Shown here: positions 1 through 5,025 of the stretch, piece after piece | Numbering within the stretch: position 1 is the first letter of the stretch | Layout: every line of letters begins with the position of its first letter | Assembly (NCBI GenBank): GCA_017477005.1 | Contig: JAFUXY010000035.1 | Coordinates: forward strand, 1 to 5,025 | DNA length: 5,025 nt | From: Lachnospiraceae bacterium | GTDB lineage: Bacteria > Bacillota > Clostridia > Lachnospirales > Lachnospiraceae | Direction: 5' to 3' | The notes under the pieces: generated by a model | Database searches by the model: none | What the model saw: only the letters and a program-made list of their open reading frames with translations | What the model was told of the DNA's origin: nothing | Translations under genes and position numbers: made by a program

Positions 1-24
1 AAATATACAGAGAGCTTCTATAAT

Positions 25-1158
25 ATGCATACCTATTTGATCTCAATTTATCCGCATTTCCACTGCCTTGGCGGGGAATGCCCGTATTCCTGCTGCAAGG
101 GATGGCAGGTGGCGGTAGATGATGAAACCTGGGAGAAATACCAGGCCGTACAGGGCGCCTATGGACGGGGACTTCGTTTTCACGTTTATAAAATGAAAGG
201 GGAACGGTATTTGCGGAAGCTGTTTGATCGCTGCCCGTACTGGAATTCGGATCATTGCTGCCAGTTTCAGGTGAACGGGGAAACGGATCTGATGCCGCTT
301 ATCTGCCGTGTTTACCCCAGAGACTCTATTGGATGTGATGTTGAAACAGAAGTCACCTTGGAATTATCCTGTATTGCAGCTGCCAGAATGTTTTTGGATC
401 ATCCGGAGCGGCTGGAATTTGTACCAGTGGAAGAGAATGCGCCCGTCTTGTGGCCGCTTGACAACCATGAGAACTGGTTTTATTACTTTTTGAAGGCGGA
501 CAGAGAGAGGATGCTGGATCATATCTGGGAAAAAAGTGGAGAGGAGCTGGCGGCCTGTTGGCAAACTTTGTACGCTTTCGTGTACAAAAAACATGACTTG
601 ATCGTTATGGAAAAATTTGAGGAAGCGGAGCGGGTCGCCCTCTCCAATCGGGAAGAAGACCTTGGCATGTATTACTTGAATCGTGAGCCAACTTATGCTT
701 TCTTTTCCATTCGCACGATCGACCGGATGATTTTGAATCAAATTGATTATGGGAATCTGAGAAGACGGGAGAGGGCATTTTACAACCTGATCCAAAGTTA
801 TCGCAAGCGGTTTAGTTCATTTTATGTGGAGGAGGCGGACCGGTTTTTCGATCAGAAAATCCGGGAAATGATGGAAGCGGGTTATGGGGGCAAATATCGG
901 TCGTATTTCGCCTACTGCATTCAGCAATTATATTTGAGAGCCTATGAAACCTACCATGTGTTGAAGGAATTTTTGTTCGCGGTACTCTATACGCAGCTTT
1001 TGATGATGTTTGATCTGGTCGATTATCTGGACAATGGCGAAAAAGTGGCCAATCTGGACAGGCAAAGCGAGATTCTGATGCTCTGCGAGAGGGGAGTCCG
1101 CCACAATGCAAGCCTGACCTGGAACCTGCTGCAGATCATGCGAAAGGAGTTTTTGTAG
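25..1158 (+). CDS. fliB: FliB-like lysine-N-methylase (flagellin lysine-N-methylase family)
   Basis: A 377-residue cysteine-rich protein resembling FliB, the enzyme that methylates lysine side chains of flagellin in Salmonella and has many homologues in Clostridia. FliB is reported to act through a [4Fe-4S] cluster with S-adenosylmethionine. The N-terminus shows the family pattern: Cys14, Cys19 and a CC pair at 23-24 followed by KGW, then Cys70, a CC pair at 78-79, LICRVYPR with Cys94, and LELSC with Cys116. The remaining two thirds are helical and rich in aromatic and charged residues, with no signal peptide. Length fits the family (about 380-400). The ATG at 25 places the first conserved Cys at the usual distance. 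The only ribosome site upstream is a weak GAGAG at 10-14. No flagellin or other flagellar gene lies in the window, so the substrate is not shown. The family call is firm; the flagellin substrate is inference. It converges on and overlaps hemZ by 23 bases. Confidence 0.85.
   Translation: MHTYLISIYPHFHCLGGECPYSCCKGWQVAVDDETWEKYQAVQGAYGRGLRFHVYKMKGERYLRKLFDRCPYWNSDHCCQFQVNGETDLMPLICRVYPRDSIGCDVETEVTLELSCIAAARMFLDHPERLEFVPVEENAPVLWPLDNHENWFYYFLKADRERMLDHIWEKSGEELAACWQTLYAFVYKKHDLIVMEKFEEAERVALSNREEDLGMYYLNREPTYAFFSIRTIDRMILNQIDYGNLRRRERAFYNLIQSYRKRFSSFYVEEADRFFDQKIREMMEAGYGGKYRSYFAYCIQQLYLRAYETYHVLKEFLFAVLYTQLLMMFDLVDYLDNGEKVANLDRQSEILMLCERGVRHNASLTWNLLQIMRKEFL
1136..1158. other. Convergent 3' overlap of the fliB-like gene and hemZ
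   Basis: The fliB-like gene ends with TAG at 1156-1158 and hemZ ends with TGA at 1138-1136, so the two reading frames share 23 bases on opposite strands. The shared bases encode the last six residues of the methylase (MRKEFL partly) and the last six of HemZ (TKTPFA). I see no GC-rich hairpin with a T-run at this junction, so transcription from at least one side probably runs into the other gene. Confidence 0.9.
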
Positions 1159-2770
1159 GGTTAGGAACTTCCCACAACTCCCGCTTTCGTGCGATCATCT
1201 CATCTATCCGCGCAATGTATTGTTCCACGTCCTTTACATTGGCGGCCCGGATCGTTTTGTAAGGCCGCGTGGAGACTTTTTGTGGAGAATCCATCAGACT
1301 ATTGGAGAATAGATTCATCTGTCCCACCCGTTTGGAAATGGCGCCGGCGCCGCAGGCCGCGATGTCCTGCACCTCTTCCATGATCAGGATGTTGTAGATC
1401 CCTTCTTTTCCGACAGGAGCAAAGCCAATATTTTCCAGATTCCCCGCAATGTCCTTCTGGCGATAGAGGTAATACGGCTCCATCTGCATTTTCTTTGCCG
1501 CTGCAAATACCCGCCCCAGGATCCGGTCAGACTGATGGAAGGAAGCAGCGCCAAACTGCGCCCATTCCTCGCGAAGCCTTGACGCGCGTTTCAAAGCCAA
1601 AGAGTGTACAGTCAGATTATCCGGACCAAGCTGCATGACCTCTTCAAGTGTCGCAGCCACGGCCTCATCATCTTCGCCGGGAAGTCCCGCGATCAAATCC
1701 ATATTAATATGCGAAAAACCAGCTTTGCGTGCCTGCAAAAACGCCGTCCGTGTGTCCTCGGTAGTATGCCTGCGCCCGATGGTGTCCAGGGTCTTTTGTT
1801 GAAACGTCTGCGGGTTGATGGAGATGCGCAGATCCCCGAATTCCCGGATGGTCTCGAGCTTGTCCATTGAGATGGTATCGGGTCGTCCCGCTTCGAGGGT
1901 CCATTCCGCAAGATGCGAGAGGTCGAAGGATTCGCGGAGCGCACCGAGCAGACGGCGCAGCTGCGTCGCCGAAAGCGAGGTGGGCGTTCCGCCGCCAATA
2001 TAGATAGCGGAAAGTGGACGTCCGGCAAAAATCTGAGCAGTTGCCCGAAGCTCTTGGATCAATGTATCCAAATAGACCTCGACTAGATGCTGATATCGCG
2101 CGATCGGATACGAGGAGAAAGAGCAGTAGAGGCAGATGCTCGGGCAAAACGGGATTCCGACGTACAGACAGTAGCCCGCCTCGTTGTCGAATCTCTGGAT
2201 CAGAGTGTTTTCCCGTTCGGCGATGGCGTAGGCCAGGTCTGTTTTTTGGGCAGATGTGCGGTAATGAGTGCGCATATACGCCCGAACCTGTGGCAGATCG
2301 TCGCCATGGCGGTATCTCGCCAGCATCAGACGCACGGGTCGGATGCCGGTCAGGGTTCCCCAAGGAAGCTCCTTTCCGGTTGCCTGCGAGAGCAGGTCAT
2401 ACAAAACCAGCTTCAGGGCGTTTTTTAACGTCGGGCGGTCGCAGCCATAGACCGAGACGGCCTTTGAAACCTGGTCTTTGAAGGAGGTATCCGCATCTGA
2501 AAGAATCGATCCCCTGATCCAAATCTGCACCGAATGCAGGGAGAACAGGAGTTTTAACGTAATACCCGGTTTCCAAAACTCTGTCTCGGACGCTTTGGCC
2601 GCAGTTTTCGGCTGCAGGACCAATTGCTGGTGTCGGGCAAGCTGCGAATCGGAATGGGAAGACAGGTTCTCAAACCGCACATCTGCATGCGGAAAAAATG
2701 CCCGAAGCAGGCTCCGGACATCGTATTCAAAGGATGGTTCATTGAGGAAGACAAAAATTCGTGTATTCAT
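1136..2770 (-). CDS. hemZ: Coproporphyrinogen dehydrogenase HemZ (radical SAM)
   Basis: A 544-residue radical-SAM protein of the HemN/HemW/HemZ superfamily, annotated as oxygen-independent coproporphyrinogen III oxidase: oxidative decarboxylation of two propionate side chains to vinyl groups in haem synthesis, in the cytoplasm. Residues 1-130 are the variable HemZ-specific N-terminal region. LPWGTLTGIRPVRL at 135-148 is a HemZ hallmark. The radical-SAM cluster ligands are Cys209, Cys213 and Cys216 (CPSICLYC), followed by SFSSYP. The glycine-rich SAM-binding segment GGGTPTSL lies at 259-266 and EAGRPDTI at 293-300. The C-terminal HemZ region contains PYYLYRQK at 432-439, then GNLENIGFA, IMEE and GAGAISK. 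The ATG start shares ATGA with the upstream hydrolase stop, and no Shine-Dalgarno sequence precedes it, so translation is probably coupled. It is the last gene of the minus-strand operon here. Whether it truly makes protoporphyrinogen is uncertain: superfamily members include the haem chaperone HemW, and many Clostridia carrying hemZ lack full haem synthesis. Confidence 0.93.
   Translation of the reverse strand: MNTRIFVFLNEPSFEYDVRSLLRAFFPHADVRFENLSSHSDSQLARHQQLVLQPKTAAKASETEFWKPGITLKLLFSLHSVQIWIRGSILSDADTSFKDQVSKAVSVYGCDRPTLKNALKLVLYDLLSQATGKELPWGTLTGIRPVRLMLARYRHGDDLPQVRAYMRTHYRTSAQKTDLAYAIAERENTLIQRFDNEAGYCLYVGIPFCPSICLYCSFSSYPIARYQHLVEVYLDTLIQELRATAQIFAGRPLSAIYIGGGTPTSLSATQLRRLLGALRESFDLSHLAEWTLEAGRPDTISMDKLETIREFGDLRISINPQTFQQKTLDTIGRRHTTEDTRTAFLQARKAGFSHINMDLIAGLPGEDDEAVAATLEEVMQLGPDNLTVHSLALKRASRLREEWAQFGAASFHQSDRILGRVFAAAKKMQMEPYYLYRQKDIAGNLENIGFAPVGKEGIYNILIMEEVQDIAACGAGAISKRVGQMNLFSNSLMDSPQKVSTRPYKTIRAANVKDVEQYIARIDEMIARKRELWEVPNPTKTPFA
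2767..2770 (-). other. ATGA stop/start overlap between MBL hydrolase and hemZ
   Basis: The hemZ ATG (2770-2768) and the hydrolase TGA (2769-2767) share bases in the sequence ATGA. The preceding bases, an AT-rich run ending TTTTTGCA, contain no recognisable purine-rich ribosome site. This is the classic layout for termination-reinitiation coupling; the coupling itself is inferred. Confidence 0.85.
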
Positions 2771-3411
2771 TGCAAAAATGGATTATAACGTTTTTCGTTG
2801 GCAATCGTACTTGTTCCTTCGTGTCCCGGAAAAAGCACAGTATCGTCCGGCAGTGTGAAGCATTGATCTTTGATACTGCGAACTAAGGTAGAGAGGCTTC
2901 CGTCCAGAAAATCCGTCCGGCCGATCGATCCGGCAAAGATGGTATCTCCGCAGAACAGAGACTTTTCTTCAGGCAGATAGAAGCAGCAGCCGCCCGCCGT
3001 ATGTCCGGGCGTGAACAGGACTTCGATCTGAAATCCGGCCAAGTTGAGTGTTTCATGGTCTTTGACGAACACATCCGCATGGTAGGATTTTCCGCCGAAA
3101 CCCATTTCGCCCGACAGATTGCGGCGTGGATCCGAGAGGGTTTCTTTTTCCTTTTCGTGGGCATAGACCGGGATCTTCTGATCTGGAAAAGAGGCGAGGA
3201 AATCTACGATTCCATCGGCGTGGTCAAAATGGCCATGAGTCAGCAGAATCGCTTTCGGATGATATCCATTCGCTTTCGCACGGTCGGCCAATTTTTGGCC
3301 GCTGTCCCCCGGATCCACCACTAGCATTTCATGGGTATCTTTGTGGATCAAAAAATAGCAATTGGTCTGCACAGGACCGACGATGTAATGTTCTATTTGC
3401 AGGTTGGTCAT
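2767..3411 (-). CDS. MBL-fold hydrolase, glyoxalase II-like
   Basis: A 214-residue cytoplasmic metallo-beta-lactamase-fold hydrolase of the small glyoxalase II-like class (YcbL/GloC and Bacillus YqgX type). The metal-binding set is complete: THGHFDH at 58-64 (His59, His61, Asp63, His64), PGHT with His137, CGDTIF with Asp156, and PGHEGTSTI with His197. GSIGRTD at 161-167 is also typical of this subgroup. The N-terminal VGPVQTNCYFL strand is the usual start of the family. Relatives hydrolyse S-lactoylglutathione or other thioesters; in Gram-positives lacking glutathione the natural substrate is unclear, so I give no gene symbol. An in-frame ATG exists at 3447, but it lies inside rel. The perfect AGGAGG six bases ahead of the ATG at 3411 decides the start. 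It follows rel by 10 bases and overlaps the hemZ start by 4, so the three are almost certainly co-transcribed. Confidence 0.93.
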   Translation of the reverse strand: MTNLQIEHYIVGPVQTNCYFLIHKDTHEMLVVDPGDSGQKLADRAKANGYHPKAILLTHGHFDHADGIVDFLASFPDQKIPVYAHEKEKETLSDPRRNLSGEMGFGGKSYHADVFVKDHETLNLAGFQIEVLFTPGHTAGGCCFYLPEEKSLFCGDTIFAGSIGRTDFLDGSLSTLVRSIKDQCFTLPDDTVLFPGHEGTSTIANEKRYNPFLQ

Positions 3412-3417
3412 TTTCTT

Positions 3418-3423
3418 CCTCCT
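3418..3423 (-). promoter_or_regulatory. Ribosome binding site of the MBL-fold hydrolase, overlapping rel stop
   Basis: A perfect AGGAGG on the minus strand, six bases before the ATG at 3411. It decides between that ATG and the upstream in-frame ATG at 3447. The first two bases of the motif are also the last two bases of the rel TAG stop codon (3424-3422), giving TAGGAGG. A ribosome terminating on rel therefore sits directly on the initiation site of the next gene. Confidence 0.9.
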
Positions 3424-5025
3424 AACCACTCGCTCTCTCAATATCAATCACGCTTTCCACTTTTCGGATGCGGTCGATCAGTTGCCCGAGCTGTTCCCGG
3501 CTTTTGACACCGAAGGAGACATCGATGGTGGCTACGCCCTGGCGATTGGTGCGGGCGTTCATCCCCCGGATATCAATATCCCGTTCTGCGAAAATGCGCG
3601 AAATGTCCACCAAAATACCGGTGCGGTTGTTCGTATAGACGTGGATCTCCGCGGAGAACAGAGAGCCGGTTTCCTTCTCCAATATCTCCGGCTGCCACTC
3701 CGCTTCGATCAGACGTACCTTGTCCGATTCAGGCAGATTGATAATATTGATACAGTCCGTCCGGTGCACGGTCACGCCGCGTCCTCTTGTCACAAAGCCG
3801 ATAATCTCGTCGCCCGGAACCGGATTGCAGCATTTGGAGAACCGCACGGATACATCGTACAGTCCCTGTACCACAATGCCGCTTTGGGTAGGCCGGTGCG
3901 GATGGAATTTGTGGGCTTCGGAGGGCTTTTGCAGCGCAATATCCTCAAGTACTTCCTCGTCGGTCTTGGTCAGCGGGTGCTCCTTCAAATAGGCGTTGTT
4001 CATCCGGTTCACGACTGCGCCTTCCTTGAGGCTGCCCTGCCCGACGGCAGCCAAGACAGCGTCCCAGTTCTTGAAGCCGTATTTTCGAAGCACCTTCTCC
4101 TGGTATTTGGGCTTGTTGATCTTGTCGAAGTCCAAGCCCTTGGCTTTGGCGGATTCGGTCACAAGCTCGCGGCCCTTGCCGATATTTTCCTCCTTGAAGG
4201 TGCTGCGGAACCACTGATTGATCTTGTTTTTGGCCTGCGCCGACTTGACCAATGCCAGCCAGTCCCGGCTTGGCCCTCTGGAATTTTGAGAGGTAATAAT
4301 CTCGATGCGATCGCCATTCTGGATCGTATAATCGATCGGCACCAACCGTCCGTTGACCTTTGCGCCAACCATCTTGTTGCCAACAGCGGAATGGATACTG
4401 TAGGCAAAATCGATCGGAGTAGAGCCCATCGGCAGATTCTTGACATCTCCGGCCGGAGTGAAACAAAATACTGCGTCCGAAAACAGGTTCAGATCGCTTT
4501 TCAACAAGGAGACAAATTCGCGGTTGTCCGACATGTCCTGCTGCCATTCCAAAATCTGCCGCAGCCAGGAGAGCTTTTCTTCTTCGCGGTTGATCGTAGA
4601 ACCCTCTCCGCTTTCCTTGTATTTCCAATGCGCCGCGATACCGTACTCACTGGTCCGATGCATTTCGTAGGTGCGGATCTGGATCTCGAACGGAGCGCCG
4701 GTCGGCCCAATCAGCGTCGTATGGATCGACTGGTACATATTGGGCTTCGGCATTGCGATGTAATCCTTGAACCGCCGCGGAATCGGCGTATAATTCGCAT
4801 GAACCACACCCAAGGCCGCATAACAATTTTTGATATCGTTTACAATGATGCGTATGGCGAACAAATCATAGATTTGGTCTAAGGTCTTGTTTTGATTGAC
4901 CATTTTTTTGTAGATCGAAAAGAAATGCTTGGCCCGGCCTTCGATTTCCGCCTTGATCCCAGCCGCTTCGATATAGCCGCGCACGTCGTCAACCAGACTT
5001 TGCACGTATTCGTCGCGCTCTTTCT
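3422..5025 (-). CDS. rel: Bifunctional (p)ppGpp synthetase/hydrolase Rel, 5' end missing
   Basis: The C-terminal 534 codons of a long RelA/SpoT homologue. The frame stays open to the window edge, so the GTG at 5005 is an internal valine codon, not the start. Rel transfers pyrophosphate from ATP to GDP/GTP on starved ribosomes and degrades the product through an N-terminal HD domain, which lies outside the window (roughly 200 residues missing by comparison with about 730-residue relatives). Numbering from the codon at 5005: synthetase domain 20-130 with RAKHFFSIYKKM, RFKD at 78-81, YQSIHTT at 91-97, EIQIRT at 107-112 and HWKYKE at 126-131; TGS domain about 177-240; helical linker 240-380; zinc-finger domain with CC at 392-393 and HRTDC ending at Cys418; ACT domain about 449-523. 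RFKD rather than EXDD marks the bifunctional class, not the synthetase-only RelA. All regulatory domains are intact. It heads the visible part of the operon; its promoter is beyond the edge. Confidence 0.96.
   Translation of the reverse strand, partial: KERDEYVQSLVDDVRGYIEAAGIKAEIEGRAKHFFSIYKKMVNQNKTLDQIYDLFAIRIIVNDIKNCYAALGVVHANYTPIPRRFKDYIAMPKPNMYQSIHTTLIGPTGAPFEIQIRTYEMHRTSEYGIAAHWKYKESGEGSTINREEEKLSWLRQILEWQQDMSDNREFVSLLKSDLNLFSDAVFCFTPAGDVKNLPMGSTPIDFAYSIHSAVGNKMVGAKVNGRLVPIDYTIQNGDRIEIITSQNSRGPSRDWLALVKSAQAKNKINQWFRSTFKEENIGKGRELVTESAKAKGLDFDKINKPKYQEKVLRKYGFKNWDAVLAAVGQGSLKEGAVVNRMNNAYLKEHPLTKTDEEVLEDIALQKPSEAHKFHPHRPTQSGIVVQGLYDVSVRFSKCCNPVPGDEIIGFVTRGRGVTVHRTDCINIINLPESDKVRLIEAEWQPEILEKETGSLFSAEIHVYTNNRTGILVDISRIFAERDIDIRGMNARTNRQGVATIDVSFGVKSREQLGQLIDRIRKVESVIDIERASG

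Noticed and set aside
19..24. A perfect TATAAT directly before the fliB-like start codon.
   Set aside because: Used as a -10 box it would start transcription near position 31, inside the gene, and only 18 bases precede it, too few to show a -35 box. It is probably chance in an AT-rich leader.
1704..2481. Several open frames of 60-220 codons on both strands within hemZ.
   Set aside because: All lie inside the hemZ frame, have arginine- and proline-rich, low-information translations and no ribosome sites I can see. They are byproducts of the GC-rich coding sequence.
3412..3447. A 12-codon N-terminal extension of the MBL hydrolase starting at the ATG at 3447.
   Set aside because: It lies within rel, adds a basic stretch not seen in the family, and bypasses the perfect AGGAGG placed for the ATG at 3411.
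3404..4882. A 492-codon open frame on the plus strand opposite rel.
   Set aside because: It is in exact codon-to-codon register with rel, so plus-strand stops would need TTA, CTA or TCA codons in rel, which this gene seldom uses. The translation resembles no family I know and rel is unambiguous, so this is a shadow.
5003..5005. GTG at 5005 as the start of rel.
   Set aside because: The frame continues upstream without a stop to the window edge (reading KERDEY just before), and the synthetase domain begins only about 20 residues later, so the gene is cut by the window rather than starting here.

Overview
The window is a compact, fully coding stretch of a bacterial chromosome. Its gene content points to a Gram-positive anaerobe of the Clostridia/Bacillota. 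Three things support this: a HemZ-type coproporphyrinogen dehydrogenase (a Bacillota family), a single 'long' bifunctional Rel with the RFKD synthetase motif, and a perfect AGGAGG Shine-Dalgarno sequence. Base composition looks moderate, around half GC by eye. I cannot place it at genus level. A Lachnospiraceae or Oscillospiraceae relative is only a guess.

Layout. Positions 1-24 are a short untranslated leader. Positions 25-1158 (+) encode a FliB-like, cysteine-rich lysine-N-methylase. The rest of the window is one minus-strand operon, read right to left. It starts with rel (5025 down to 3422, 5' end beyond the window), continues with a glyoxalase II-like metallo-beta-lactamase-fold hydrolase (3411 to 2767), and ends with hemZ (2770 to 1136). 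The operon is very tight. The rel stop codon overlaps the ribosome binding site of the hydrolase. The hydrolase stop and the hemZ start share the four bases ATGA. hemZ then runs 23 bases into the 3' end of the convergent fliB-like gene. No intergenic gap longer than about 10 bases exists inside the window, so no RNA gene, riboswitch or long regulatory region is hidden between genes.

How the genes relate. Rel makes and degrades (p)ppGpp, the stringent-response alarmone. The hydrolase probably cleaves glutathione- or bacillithiol-like thioesters, or a related small metabolite. HemZ is an oxygen-independent radical-SAM enzyme of the HemN/HemW/HemZ superfamily. The three do not share one pathway. 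This is a conserved housekeeping arrangement rather than a functional system. The fliB-like gene is an unrelated neighbour on the other strand, with no flagellar gene beside it here.

I found no mobile element, CRISPR array, tRNA/rRNA, repeat family or convincing new system. The most notable observations are the gene-overlap architecture and the orphan FliB-like methylase.
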